In this document: positions 37,935-47,020 of the stretch, in pieces
Position numbering within the stretch: position 1 is the first letter of the stretch
Layout of the letters: each line of letters starts with the position of its first letter
Notes under the pieces: model-generated
What the model was told of the DNA's origin: nothing
The model's input: only the letters and a program-made list of their open reading frames with translations
Database searches by the model: none
Made by a program: the position numbers and the translations under genes
Source: Nakamurella lactea DSM 19367
Lineage (GTDB): Bacteria; Actinomycetota; Actinomycetes; Mycobacteriales; Nakamurellaceae
DNA: 64,000 nt
Direction of reading: 5' to 3'
Assembly (NCBI RefSeq): GCF_000426645.1
Contig: NZ_AUFT01000018.1
Coordinates: forward strand, 120,513 to 184,512

Positions 37935-40174
37935 TCACTCTTCCCGCGGGCACCGCTCGGGGGGATCATGGCGTGATGTCCGGAATCACCAGTGACGCGG
38001 CCGTGGGGGATCCGCACCCCGGCCGGGAGCGGCTGGCCAGGGTGCTGGCCTGGCCGGCGCTGCTGATGCCCGCGCTGATCCTGGCGCTGCACCTGGCCAA
38101 CGCGAACACCCCCGTGCAGACCTGGTGGTTCGGCTTCTTCGTCATCGGCGGCGGGCTGGGCGCGATGGGCGCCCTGCTCGCCACCAAGGTGCCCGACAAC
38201 CCGATCGGCTGGATCTTTCTGGTCGGCGGGATCGGCGAAGGGTTGACGGGGTTCGGCCGGGAATGGGCGGTGTTCGGGTACGTCACCCATCCTGGCAGCC
38301 TGCCGTTCCCGGAGTGGGCGGCGTGGTTCGGCTGGGGCGCCACCATCTCGTTGGCGACCCTTCCACTTGCCCTGCTCCGATTCCCGGACGGCCGGCTGTC
38401 CAGCCGGCGTTGGCTCATCGTGCAATGGGCGGTGGTCTGCTTCACCGCGGTGTCGGTGGTCGCCCAGATGCTCACCGCCACCGAGTACACCGAGGAGATG
38501 CCCGGGCTGCGCAACCCGATCGGTGTCCCGTGGTCCGGTTGGGACGCCATCGAACTGGTTGCCTGGACGTGCCTGTCCGCAACCGTTGTGCTGGCGGCGC
38601 TGTCGCTGGTGCTGCGCTGGCGGGGAGCGACCCCGCAACTGCGCCGACCGCTGCGCTGGGTGACCATCGCCGGGGTCGCCCTGTGCATCGAAACCGTGCT
38701 CGAGAACACCCCGATGTCGGACCGCCTGGCCATCTTCGACTGGCTCGGGCCGCTGGTGTTCCTGATCTTCGTCGGGACCGTCACGCTGGCGATCCTGCGA
38801 TACCGGTTGTGGGACATCGACGTACTGATCGACCTGTCGCTGGTCTACGGCATCCTGACCGTGCTGGTCGGTGGACTGTTCGTGGCCGCGGTCACCCTCG
38901 CGGGAAAGGTGCTGGACCAACAAGATGCGCTCTGGCCGGCCCTGGTCGCCATCGGGGTGTTCGCGCTCGCCTTCGTCCCGTTGCGCAATCGGATCCAGCA
39001 ATTGGTCGACCGCGTTCGCACCGGCGCTCGCACCGACCCCTACCGAATGCTGTCCATCCTGGGTCGCGATCCCGATCAGCCGGCCGGCAGCGCGCTGCTG
39101 GCCGAGGCGTTGGAAGTCGCGGTCGGCGAGTCCGGTTGGCTCGACTACCTGTGCGTCACCCCCACGGACAGCCCGCCGGTGACCAGCGGCGCCGCCCGCA
39201 CCGAGAAACACGGTGTGACGCTGATGTTCTCGGGCGTCCCGGTCGGCGAGATGCAGGTCGCGTTCCGACCGGGCACCACGGGTCGGGTGGGCCCGGCGCA
39301 GCTGGCCGAGCTGGCCAACCGGGTGGCCGCGGTGGCACACGCGGTCGGTGTCGGTGAGGCGGTCGCCCAGTCGCGGCGGAACATCGCGGTCGCCCGCGAG
39401 GAGGAACGCCGCCGGGTGCGCCGCGATCTGCACGACGGGTTGGGGCCGGCGCTGGCGGCGATCGCGATGCGGGTCGACGGGGCGCGGATGCTGGTGGGCT
39501 CCGACCCGCTGCGAGCCACCGAGGTGCTGTCCAAGCTGGGGGATGACGTCCGCACCACCATCGATGACGTCCGCCGACTGGTCTACGACCTGCAGCCGCC
39601 GGTACTGGACGCGGTCGGGCTGGTGGCGGCGCTGGCCGAGCAGGCCTCGGCGTTCTCCGGTTCGGCGGCCGTCACCGGCTTGGCCGACGGCACCGATCAG
39701 CAGCCCGGGTTGTCGGTGGAACTCGTTGCCCCGACCGACTTTCCCGACCTCCCGGCGGCGGTGGAGATCGCCTGCTACCGGATCGTCTGCGAGGCGCTGG
39801 CCAACGTCGCCCGGCATTCACTGGCCTGTCACTGCCAGGTCACGCTGACCCTGGCGGACGACGTCCTGCAGATCGTGGTCGACGACGACGGGCAGGGGGT
39901 CGCCACCGGCGCGCGGCCCGGGGTGGGCACCGCCTCGATGATCGAGCGGGCCACCGAACTGGGCGGCGGCTGCCTGCTGAGCGACTCCCCGATGGGCGGA
40001 ACCCGGGTGACGGCAACGCTTCCGGTGGGACCGACCGGTCCGCCGGCCCGGTCGGTGGTGGCGTCCGGCCCGGCGTCCGGCCCGGCGCCGATCGCGGAGC
40101 TCGGCAACACGCCGGTCGCGGCGACCGACCCGGCCATCGGGTCGGGGCCGGCCCTGGTCGAGGTGACGCCATGA
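37931..40174 (+). CDS. membrane sensor histidine kinase (NarL partner type)
   Basis: A 747-residue kinase. About ten membrane segments cover residues 20-360, followed by a linker domain, a HisKA_3 dimerisation region with phospho-acceptor His501 in RRDLHDGLGP, and a HATPase domain (DDDGQG, GGTRVTATLP). Start GTG 37931 overlaps the lipoprotein stop; ATG 37976 is an alternative. A 4-base overlap links it to its response regulator. The membrane part resembles sensor modules with little periplasmic sequence, so the lipoprotein could be a ligand-binding partner; that is inference. Confidence 0.9.
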   Translation: MITLPAGTARGDHGVMSGITSDAAVGDPHPGRERLARVLAWPALLMPALILALHLANANTPVQTWWFGFFVIGGGLGAMGALLATKVPDNPIGWIFLVGGIGEGLTGFGREWAVFGYVTHPGSLPFPEWAAWFGWGATISLATLPLALLRFPDGRLSSRRWLIVQWAVVCFTAVSVVAQMLTATEYTEEMPGLRNPIGVPWSGWDAIELVAWTCLSATVVLAALSLVLRWRGATPQLRRPLRWVTIAGVALCIETVLENTPMSDRLAIFDWLGPLVFLIFVGTVTLAILRYRLWDIDVLIDLSLVYGILTVLVGGLFVAAVTLAGKVLDQQDALWPALVAIGVFALAFVPLRNRIQQLVDRVRTGARTDPYRMLSILGRDPDQPAGSALLAEALEVAVGESGWLDYLCVTPTDSPPVTSGAARTEKHGVTLMFSGVPVGEMQVAFRPGTTGRVGPAQLAELANRVAAVAHAVGVGEAVAQSRRNIAVAREEERRRVRRDLHDGLGPALAAIAMRVDGARMLVGSDPLRATEVLSKLGDDVRTTIDDVRRLVYDLQPPVLDAVGLVAALAEQASAFSGSAAVTGLADGTDQQPGLSVELVAPTDFPDLPAAVEIACYRIVCEALANVARHSLACHCQVTLTLADDVLQIVVDDDGQGVATGARPGVGTASMIERATELGGGCLLSDSPMGGTRVTATLPVGPTGPPARSVVASGPASGPAPIAELGNTPVAATDPAIGSGPALVEVTP

Positions 40175-40839
40175 CCGTCCCTACCCGCCGCGAACCGGTC
40201 CGGCTGCTGCTGGTCGACGACCACCCGATGTTCCTCGAGGGCCTGCGATTGGTGTTGTCCGCCGAGGCCGACCTCGAAGTCGTCGGCGAGGCCGTCACCG
40301 GCGACCAGGCGGTGACCGCGGCGCTGGACCTGCAGCCCGACGTGGTGGTGATGGATCTGCACCTGCCGGGGCTGCGCGGTACCGACGCGACCCGGCAGAT
40401 CGTCGCCACCAGCCCACATATCGGGGTGTTGGTGCTGACCATGTTCGACGACGACGACAGCGTGTTCGCCGCGATGCGGGCCGGCGCCCGCGGCTACCTG
40501 CTGAAAGGGGCGGCGCACGCGCAGGTGGTCCGCGGCATCCTGGCCGTCGCCGACGGGGAGGTGATCTTCGGTCCGTCGGTGGCGCGGCACATGCAACGCT
40601 TCTTCGAGGCGCCGCCGGTGCCGTCGGTCTTCCCGGGGCTGACGCCGCGCGAGCACGAGGTGCTCGACCTGGTGGCCCGCGGCCGGTCCAATACCGACAT
40701 CGCCCGGTCGTTGGGGGTGTCCGGGAAGACGGTCCGCAACCACGTCTCCAACCTGTTCGCGAAGCTGCAGGTGGCCGATCGGGCGCAGGCGATCGTCCGG
40801 GCCAGATCGGTCGGCCTCGGTGTCGACGAGCAGGGCTGA
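40171..40839 (+). CDS. NarL/LuxR-family response regulator
   Basis: A 222-residue transcription regulator. The receiver domain has the acidic pair VDDHPMFL and phospho-acceptor Asp62 in VMDLHLPG, the Thr in LTMFDDDD and Lys in LLKGA. The C-terminal LuxR-type helix-turn-helix is LTPREHEVLDLVARGRSN onward to TVRNHVSNLF. Coupled to the kinase by an ATGA overlap. Confidence 0.95.
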   Translation: MTVPTRREPVRLLLVDDHPMFLEGLRLVLSAEADLEVVGEAVTGDQAVTAALDLQPDVVVMDLHLPGLRGTDATRQIVATSPHIGVLVLTMFDDDDSVFAAMRAGARGYLLKGAAHAQVVRGILAVADGEVIFGPSVARHMQRFFEAPPVPSVFPGLTPREHEVLDLVARGRSNTDIARSLGVSGKTVRNHVSNLFAKLQVADRAQAIVRARSVGLGVDEQG

Positions 40840-41182
40840 CGACCGGCCGGTGTTCGTCCTGCACGAGCATCACCGGCCGCGGCACCACTTCGATCTGCGG
40901 CTGGAGCAGGACGGCGTATTGCGGTCGTGGGCGGTGCCACGCGGGCTGCCCACCGAATCCGCCCGCGACCGGCTGGCGGTGCCGGTGGCCGATCACGACC
41001 TGGAGCACGCCACCTACACCGACCCGGACAAGGCGATCGCCGACACCGGATGGTGGGAGCTGTTGGACCGCAACGCCAAACGTTTCGTCTTCCGGTTGCA
41101 CGGCGCCACCGGCAGCCGCCGATACGCGCTGATCGACACCGGCCGCGACTGGTTGCTGCATCTGACCAAGGAACAACCCTGA
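40820..41182 (+). CDS. short LigD phosphoesterase-domain protein
   Basis: A 120-residue stand-alone relative of the 3'-phosphoesterase module of ligase D, which trims 3' ends in end-joining repair. The metal-site motif RHHFDLRLE and the following SWAVPRGLP are clear, and VADHDLEHATY corresponds to the second conserved segment, though the usual Tyr there appears to be His. The Gly-Glu-Tyr-Gly loop expected next is missing and replaced by a short TDPDKAIADTGWW stretch. Activity is thus uncertain. The GTG at 40820 lies inside the response-regulator gene (20-base overlap). Confidence 0.78.
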   Translation: MSTSRADDRPVFVLHEHHRPRHHFDLRLEQDGVLRSWAVPRGLPTESARDRLAVPVADHDLEHATYTDPDKAIADTGWWELLDRNAKRFVFRLHGATGSRRYALIDTGRDWLLHLTKEQP

Positions 41183-41219
41183 GGTCCGCGGCGCTGCGAG
41201 CCGGCCGTAGGGTTGTCAC

Positions 41220-42272
41220 ATGGAATATCGCCAGCTCGGCCGCAGCGGCCTGAAGGTATCCGTACTCACCCTGGGCACCATGGGCTTCGGCGGCGCCGGC
41301 GGGTTCAGCAAGGTCGGCAGTCTCGACGTCGCGGATGCCAAGAGCCAGGTCGATCTGTGTCTGGACGCCGGGGTGAACCTCATCGACACCGCCGACATGT
41401 ACTCCGCCGGGCTGTCCGAGGAGATCGTGGGCCAGGTCCTGCGGGGCCGCCGGGACGAGGTGCTGCTGACCACCAAGGTGCGATTCACCATGGGCGAGGG
41501 CCCGAACGATGCCGGGCTGTCCCGGCACCACATCATCCGCGGCTGTGAGGCCAGCCTGCGTCGGCTGGGCACGGATTACCTGGACCTGTACCAACTGCAC
41601 GAACGGGACGGGGTGACGCCGGTCGAGGAGACCCTCGAGGCGCTGGACCTGTTGGTCGCGCAGGGCAAGGTGCGCTATGTCGGCGCGTCGAACTTCGCCG
41701 CCTGGCAGATGATGAAGTATCTGGGCGTCGCCGAGCGGGATCGACTGCCGCGCTTCGTCTCCCAGCAGATCCACTACTCGCTGTTGTCCAGGGACGCCGA
41801 GTACGAACTGATCCCGATGAGCATCGACGAGGGCATCGGCAACCTGATCTGGAGTCCGCTGGGCGGCGGCATGCTGACCGGCAAGTACCGGCGTGGCGGC
41901 ACCGACGAGACGGTCCGTTACGCCGAACTGAACGCCAGTACCGAGCCGCCGGTCCACGATCCGGAGCAGCTGTACGACCTGGTCGAGGTGATCGCGGCAG
42001 TTGCCGGCGCCCATGAGGTCTCGCTGGCGCAGGTGTCGCTGGCCTACCTGCTGGACAAGCCGGGCGTCAGCAGTATCGTCATCGCCGGCCGCACCCAGGA
42101 GCAGTTGGCCGACAATCTCGCGGCGCTGGATCTGACGCTCAGCGATGACGACGTCGCGCAACTGGACGCGGCGTCGGCGCTCCGACCGATCTATCCGTTC
42201 TGGCACCAGGCGGCGACCGCCTCAGACCGGCTGTCGGCCGGCGACCTCACCCTGCTGCAGCGCTACCTGTAG
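41220..42272 (+). CDS. aldo/keto reductase
   Basis: A 350-residue NADPH-dependent TIM-barrel reductase. The catalytic tetrad is seen as Asp and Tyr in DTADMYSAG, Lys in LLTTKVRF and His in LYQLHERD. Closest in style to YajO/Tas-like bacterial AKRs that act on aldehydes or aryl compounds; substrate unknown. Its 3' end overlaps the antisense nitroreductase by 51 bases. Confidence 0.93.
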   Translation: MEYRQLGRSGLKVSVLTLGTMGFGGAGGFSKVGSLDVADAKSQVDLCLDAGVNLIDTADMYSAGLSEEIVGQVLRGRRDEVLLTTKVRFTMGEGPNDAGLSRHHIIRGCEASLRRLGTDYLDLYQLHERDGVTPVEETLEALDLLVAQGKVRYVGASNFAAWQMMKYLGVAERDRLPRFVSQQIHYSLLSRDAEYELIPMSIDEGIGNLIWSPLGGGMLTGKYRRGGTDETVRYAELNASTEPPVHDPEQLYDLVEVIAAVAGAHEVSLAQVSLAYLLDKPGVSSIVIAGRTQEQLADNLAALDLTLSDDDVAQLDAASALRPIYPFWHQAATASDRLSAGDLTLLQRYL

Positions 42273-42911
42273 CTGCTCGTTCCGGTCGGTCAGTCGGATC
42301 CGCACGGTGACCAGATCAGCGCCGAGCACCCGCACGTTCATCGCATTGAAGGCCCGGAGCGGATGTCCGCGGATGATCCTGCGCTGCCGGGCAAGCGGGT
42401 CGTCGTCGGGTAGCACCGTGGCCACCCCGGTGAGCCAGCGGTAGCGGAACCCGATCCGCACCCGCACCCTGACCCGGGGGTCGGCACGGATGTTGCGCAC
42501 GTAGCCGGCCCGCAGCCCGTGCTCGGCGATGATCCAGAAGTCGTCGCCAGTTCGGCCGTTGCCGACCGGTACCCGACGCGGCCGGCCGGAGGTCCGGCCA
42601 GTGGTCTCCAGCAGCGCGAGTCCGAGCGGGTTGAGGCCGACCGCCAGCAGGGTCCGCACCGCAGGGCTCAGCAGCCAGCGCTGGAACGTCCTGGCCAGCA
42701 GGATCTTCGCCCGCCGGCTGCACACGGTGATCACGAACAACGTCAGATACACCGCTGTCTGCACGATCGGCAGCGTCGGACCGCCACCCGGGGCGAGCAG
42801 GAACAGCGCCCAAGTGATCGCCAGCGCGACAAGGGTTCCGGCGATCAGACCGCGCGGAACCGCGCCGCGGGCCGCTCGAGCGGCATTGCTCATACGAGTG
42901 TACAGCTTCAT
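42222..42911 (-). CDS. deazaflavin-dependent nitroreductase family protein with membrane anchor
   Basis: A 229-residue protein of the Ddn-like F420-dependent family: LETTGRTSGRPRRVPV, DDFWIIAEHG and YVRNIRADPRVRV are characteristic. Two hydrophobic segments (about residues 21-40 and 49-65) precede the domain, giving a likely membrane-attached form. It may reduce quinones or nitro compounds with reduced F420; no F420 gene is nearby. ATG 42911 or ATG 42893; neither has a Shine-Dalgarno, and both lie in a repeated operator-like sequence, hinting at leaderless mRNA. Confidence 0.85.
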   Translation of the reverse strand: MKLYTRMSNAARAARGAVPRGLIAGTLVALAITWALFLLAPGGGPTLPIVQTAVYLTLFVITVCSRRAKILLARTFQRWLLSPAVRTLLAVGLNPLGLALLETTGRTSGRPRRVPVGNGRTGDDFWIIAEHGLRAGYVRNIRADPRVRVRVRIGFRYRWLTGVATVLPDDDPLARQRRIIRGHPLRAFNAMNVRVLGADLVTVRIRLTDRNEQLQVALQQGEVAGRQPV

Positions 42912-42922
42912 ACGACTGTATG
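42891..42922. promoter_or_regulatory. paired operator-like repeats at the nitroreductase start
   Basis: CATACGAGTGTAC (42891) and CATACGACTGTAT (42909) are 18 bases apart, each a partial inverted repeat of CATAC/GTATG type. They overlap the two possible start codons. Such pairs resemble sites bound by TetR-family repressors; the only TetR gene in the window (56 kb) is far away and linked to nadE. Confidence 0.45.
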
Positions 42923-42992
42923 ATTGCAGATGCGGCGGTCAAGTCAAGCAGTTTGTCCGAAGAAGCGGCGACCATGCGCTGGAGGCGGCGAC

Positions 42993-43886
42993 TCAGGGCG
43001 ACCAGGGCAACGGCGCGGATCCGATGCCCAGCAGCGAACCGGACAGAGTGCGGGTCGGATCGGCAACGCTCACCCGGCAGCTGGCCGCGGCGCCGCTCCA
43101 ACTGCCGTCATCGACGGCCTCGACCCGCAGCTGGCCGCCGGCCGTCGGGTCCGTCATTCCAGTTGCGGTCACGGCAAACTGCCGACACGCAGCCTGGTAG
43201 TCGTCCGCTGTCGTTGCCCCAGTTGTCAGGTAGACGGACCCGATCTGTTCGACGTTATGTGATCGACCGCAGATCTCCGACATCTCGTCGCGGGTGCCCG
43301 GTTCGCTAGTGGTACTGAAGAAGCAGCGCCCGTATATCCGCGCCATTTCGGGGCCAGTCAGCTCGACCGCGGTCGGGATCCCGTCGGGATCGACGGCAAC
43401 ACAGGCAACCCAATGACCGGCCGGATCATCCTCGGTCGGACCTACGAGCTGGGCCGAGGGGATCGCATCGGTCCGAATCCCGATCTGCCGCCCGGCCCGC
43501 CGCCAGATCCGCCCGGTCGCACCCACCTTGTCGGCGAGCGCGGCAAGCGCCGGTCCACAGTCGGCTTCCGACTCGGTGAACATCTCCCGCAGGCTCATCA
43601 CCCGTGGCAGATCGACGCCGACCCGTACGGCTATCACCCGCGCGGCATCGACAGCGGTGCAGTCGCCAGGTGTCCCGCGGGATGTCGACGTTTGCGGTTG
43701 GCCGTCGTCCAGGACGATGTTCCCCTGGCCGCCGACGGCGAGCACGCCGGTCAGGCACTCGCCGACGGTCGGGATCGGCACCCCAGCGGCGCTGCCGGCG
43801 ACGCGCTTGCCGCCGATCACCGGCAGGAAGACCGCGGCGAGCGCCGCCAGCGCCAGCACCGCGAGCCCCGTCGTTCGCCGCTCCAC
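42993..43886 (-). CDS. exported or membrane-anchored Cys-rich protein
   Basis: A 297-residue protein starting with an uncleaved or cleaved hydrophobic segment (GLAVLALAALAAVFLPVIG) and an extracellular region with about eight cysteines (GECLTGVL, GDCTAV, ADCGPAL, WVACVAV, GRCFF, EICGRS, QAACRQF, ASCRVS). The pattern resembles septum-formation-like exported domains of actinobacteria, but I cannot confirm this. Paired cysteines suggest disulfide bonds. Start GTG 43886. Function unknown. Confidence 0.75.
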   Translation of the reverse strand: MERRTTGLAVLALAALAAVFLPVIGGKRVAGSAAGVPIPTVGECLTGVLAVGGQGNIVLDDGQPQTSTSRGTPGDCTAVDAARVIAVRVGVDLPRVMSLREMFTESEADCGPALAALADKVGATGRIWRRAGRQIGIRTDAIPSAQLVGPTEDDPAGHWVACVAVDPDGIPTAVELTGPEMARIYGRCFFSTTSEPGTRDEMSEICGRSHNVEQIGSVYLTTGATTADDYQAACRQFAVTATGMTDPTAGGQLRVEAVDDGSWSGAAASCRVSVADPTRTLSGSLLGIGSAPLPWSP

Positions 43887-44040
43887 CGCCGAAGTCTAGG
43901 ACGCCGGATCGGGCCGTGCCGACGGTCAGCTGCCGTGCCTGTCACGGTTCGGCGGACTCCGGTGTCTCATGTCCGGGGTTCGGCTTCGACAGCTTCAGGA
44001 CGAAGGGATCGACCATGATGGTGTCCGTGGAGCGTCTGCG

Positions 44041-44958
44041 ATGAGCGGAACATCGGGGTCGGGCTCGGCGGAGTCGGCGGCGGCCGTGTTCGCCGAGTAC
44101 CGGTCGCTGCTGTTCACCGTGGCCTACGAGATCACCGGGTCCGTGGCCGACGCCGAGGACGTGGTGCAGGACAGTTTTCTGCGATGGACCGGCGTCGATC
44201 AGTCCCAGGTGCGCTCGCCGCGGGCCTACCTGGCCAAGATCGCCACCCGCGAGGCGCTCAACAAGCTGCGATCGGCGAGCCGACGGCGCGAGGAGTATGT
44301 CGGATCCTGGCTGCCTGAGCCGGTGTTGACCGAGCCCGACGTGGCCGACGACCTGGTGCTCGCCGAATCGGTGTCGATGGCGATGATGGTCGTGCTCGAG
44401 ACGCTGACACCTGACGAACGAGCCGTGTTCGTGCTAGGCGAGGTGTTCGGGTTCTCGCATGCGGAGATCGCCGAGGCGATCGGCAAGAAGGTACCGGCGG
44501 TCCGGCAGATCGCCAGCCGTGCCCGCTCGCATGTGCAGGCGCGGCGGCCGGCGCCGGCCGCCGCCGTCGATCACCGAGAGGCCGATTCCCAACTGGTGGA
44601 CCGGTTCATGCTGGCCGCCACGACCGGGAATCTGCAGGCGCTGATGGATGTGCTGGCGCCGGACGTGGTGTTGCTCACCGACGCCGGCGGCCAGAAGTCA
44701 GCGGCGCTGCGTCCGATCAACGGCGCGGACAAGGTGGGACGGTTCTTGGTGGCCGTGATCACCGAGAAGATCGCCGGCACCCTGCGGGCGGAGCCGGCGC
44801 TGGTCAACAGCGCCCCCGGCAGCGTCGTTTACATCGATGACGTGGCCGACACGATCGGCACCTTCGATCTGGTCGACGGCCGGATCAGCACCATCTATCT
44901 GGTCCGCAATCCCAACAAACTCGCAGGTCACGGCACCCGTCGCCGCCTCGGCCGCTGA
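44041..44958 (+). CDS. ECF sigma factor, SigJ-like with SnoaL-type tail
   Basis: A 305-residue sigma factor. Region 2 includes AEDVVQDSFLRW and region 4 runs VFGFSHAEIAEAIGKKVPAVRQIASRAR. The C-terminal 110 residues (from about 190) form a SnoaL-like domain, as in SigJ of mycobacteria, where an anti-sigma is not needed. Start ATG 44041; it overlaps the stop of a tiny in-frame-of-nothing MVSVERLR reading frame. A palindromic repeat follows the stop by 13 bases. Confidence 0.92.
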   Translation: MSGTSGSGSAESAAAVFAEYRSLLFTVAYEITGSVADAEDVVQDSFLRWTGVDQSQVRSPRAYLAKIATREALNKLRSASRRREEYVGSWLPEPVLTEPDVADDLVLAESVSMAMMVVLETLTPDERAVFVLGEVFGFSHAEIAEAIGKKVPAVRQIASRARSHVQARRPAPAAAVDHREADSQLVDRFMLAATTGNLQALMDVLAPDVVLLTDAGGQKSAALRPINGADKVGRFLVAVITEKIAGTLRAEPALVNSAPGSVVYIDDVADTIGTFDLVDGRISTIYLVRNPNKLAGHGTRRRLGR

Positions 44959-44971
44959 CTGCCCACTCTCC

Positions 44972-45010
44972 CCTTTGGCAATGCTCCGCTCAGCGGAGCA
45001 TTGCCAAAGG
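44972..45010. repeat. dispersed palindrome, copy C (perfect)
   Basis: Two perfect 18-base arms (CCTTTGGCAATGCTCCGC) around TCA. It sits between the convergent sigJ-like and ABC permease genes, so in this place it could also act as a two-way terminator. Confidence 0.85.
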
Positions 45011-45090
45011 GGGCAGGCATACGGTGGGAGCCCAACTCGTGGCCGAGGCGTGATGTCGGCCGCTGGTGCGGCCCTGTCGGTGGTGCGACG

Positions 45091-45936
45091 TCAGTCGGTG
45101 GTGCGACGGCGGTAGGCGCGCATCGCCAGCGGCGCGAAGATCGCGGCCAGCAGGATCGACCAACCGATCGACACGGGCACTGCATGTCGCAGCGGCCAGG
45201 ATGCACCGGGCGCGGGACCCGGGACGTTGCCCCACAGTTCTCGCAGCGACTGCACGAGGGCCGAGATCGGATTCCATTCGGCGATCGTCCGTAGCCAGCT
45301 GCCCATGCTCTCGGTTGGCGCGAAGGTGTTGGCCAGAAAGGTGATCGGGAACATGGTGGTGAACATGACCCCGTTCACCGCTTCGACCGACCGCATCGCC
45401 GAACCGACCCAGATGCCGAGCCAGATCATCGCGAAGCCGAACAGCAGCAGCAGGGCGAAGGCCAGTACCGCATCGCCGACGCCGTTGCGGATACGCCAGC
45501 CGACGATCAACCCGGTCAGCGCCATCACCACCACCCCGATGCTGGAGTGGAGCAGACCGGCCAGGCTGCGGCCGACGAGGACCGCCGACGGTGAGATGGG
45601 CAGCGACCGGAAACGGTCGATGATGCCCTTCTGCAGGTCGTTGTTCAGCCCGATGGCCACGACGAAGGAGGCGAACGTCATCGTCTGACCCATGATTCCG
45701 GGCAACAACCATTCGCGATAATTGCCGTTCGCCGTCTGGATGGAGCCGCCGAAGACGAACGCGAACAGCAGCACGAACATCACCGGCTGGATGGTGACGT
45801 CCATCAACATCTCCGGCTGACGCTTGATGTGCGTCAAATTCCGGCGAACCAGTACCAGCGATTGGGTCCACAGGCTGGTCGGGTGGATCTGCGGCCGGGC
45901 CGAGATGGTGAAATCGGGGATGGCAGTGGTGGTCAT
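45091..45936 (-). CDS. ABC-2 type exporter permease (DrrB-like)
   Basis: A 281-residue permease with six hydrophobic segments and the ABC-2 signature around FRSLPISPSAVLVGR. With its upstream ATPase it forms a DrrAB-type exporter of drugs or lipids. Starts with ATG 45936 overlapping the ATPase stop by four bases. Substrate unknown. Confidence 0.9.
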   Translation of the reverse strand: MTTTAIPDFTISARPQIHPTSLWTQSLVLVRRNLTHIKRQPEMLMDVTIQPVMFVLLFAFVFGGSIQTANGNYREWLLPGIMGQTMTFASFVVAIGLNNDLQKGIIDRFRSLPISPSAVLVGRSLAGLLHSSIGVVVMALTGLIVGWRIRNGVGDAVLAFALLLLFGFAMIWLGIWVGSAMRSVEAVNGVMFTTMFPITFLANTFAPTESMGSWLRTIAEWNPISALVQSLRELWGNVPGPAPGASWPLRHAVPVSIGWSILLAAIFAPLAMRAYRRRTTD

Positions 45937-46928
45937 GCCGAAACCTCCGTCGAGTCGTCGGTCGCAGTGCCGGCGGCAGTGTCGTCAGCTTCCGCCCGGT
46001 GTCCGGTGAGCGCCAGGAACACATCGTCCAGGCTCGGGCGTTTCAGGCCGAGGTCGTCGATCTCGATCGTGCTGCCTTCGAACACCGAGGCGATCCTGGT
46101 CATGTCGGACAATCCAGTCGCCGGCGCCGTCAGCTGGCGTGCTGACTCATCGACGTGCACATCGGAAACATGCGACCGCAACAGTTCTGCCGCCGAGGGC
46201 AGATCGTCGGCATGCGACACGGTGACCACCAGTGCTGCCTGTCCGGACGAGTCCTTCAGTTGGAGCGCGGTGCCGGCAGCGATCACCTTCCCGTGGTCGA
46301 TCACCACGATCTCGTCGGCCAGCCGGTCGGCCTCCTCGAGATATTGGGTGGTGAGCAGCAAGGTCGTGCCGTCACGAACCAACTGCCGCAACACATCCCA
46401 CAGCTCCAGCCGGCTGCGGGGATCGAGCCCGGTGGTCGGCTCGTCCAGGAACAACACCGGAGGGACCGCGACCAGGCTGACGGCCAGGTCGAGCCGGCGG
46501 CGCATACCACCCGAATAGTCCTTCACCACCTTGTCCGCTGCGTCGGTCAGCGAGAAGCGTTGCAACAGTTCGTCGGCGATCCGCTTCATGTCACGACTGG
46601 ACAGGCCGTACAGCCGGCCGATCATCCGCAGGTTCTCCTGCCCGGTGAGCAACTCGTCCACGGTGGCCGCCTGCCCGGTGAGTCCCATCGACCGACGGAC
46701 GGCGTCCGGCTCACGGATGACGTCGTGGCCGGCGACCCGAGCGGTGCCCGAGGTCGGAATGGACAAGGTGGTCATCATCCGGACGATCGTGGTCTTGCCG
46801 GCACCGTTCGGGCCCAGAAGGCCCAGGACCGATCCCTGCGGTACGACAAAGCTGACGTCGTCGACGGCCACCTTGTCGCCGAATCGCTTGACCAGGTTGA
46901 TCGCCTCGATGGCCGGGGTGGTGGGCAT
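45933..46928 (-). CDS. ABC exporter ATPase (DrrA-like)
   Basis: A 331-residue nucleotide-binding subunit. Walker A GPNGAGKTT, signature YSGGMRRRLDLA, Walker B VLFLDEPTTGLDP and the DrrA-type C-terminal extension that ends RPSLDDVFLALTG are all present. It pairs with the permease downstream. The downstream end carries a Thr/Asp/Ser tail. Daunorubicin-type resistance is the named family; the cargo here is unknown. Confidence 0.93.
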   Translation of the reverse strand: MPTTPAIEAINLVKRFGDKVAVDDVSFVVPQGSVLGLLGPNGAGKTTIVRMMTTLSIPTSGTARVAGHDVIREPDAVRRSMGLTGQAATVDELLTGQENLRMIGRLYGLSSRDMKRIADELLQRFSLTDAADKVVKDYSGGMRRRLDLAVSLVAVPPVLFLDEPTTGLDPRSRLELWDVLRQLVRDGTTLLLTTQYLEEADRLADEIVVIDHGKVIAAGTALQLKDSSGQAALVVTVSHADDLPSAAELLRSHVSDVHVDESARQLTAPATGLSDMTRIASVFEGSTIEIDDLGLKRPSLDDVFLALTGHRAEADDTAAGTATDDSTEVSA

Positions 46929-47020
46929 GGCGGCACAGTAGCGATCCGCACCGACAGCCTGCTGGGAATATTCGGCCGCGTAGCGGGTCTGCTACCGGCG
47001 ATTCACCTGTTCGGACCACC

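Noticed and set aside
44015..44044. Leader peptide MVSVERLR before the SigJ-like gene
   Set aside because: Only eight codons, no ribosome-binding site, and no overlap logic beyond a chance ATGA.
45091..46928. Antibiotic biosynthetic cluster around the DrrAB-type exporter
   Set aside because: No polyketide, peptide synthetase, terpene or RiPP genes lie nearby, so an exporter alone is the supported call.
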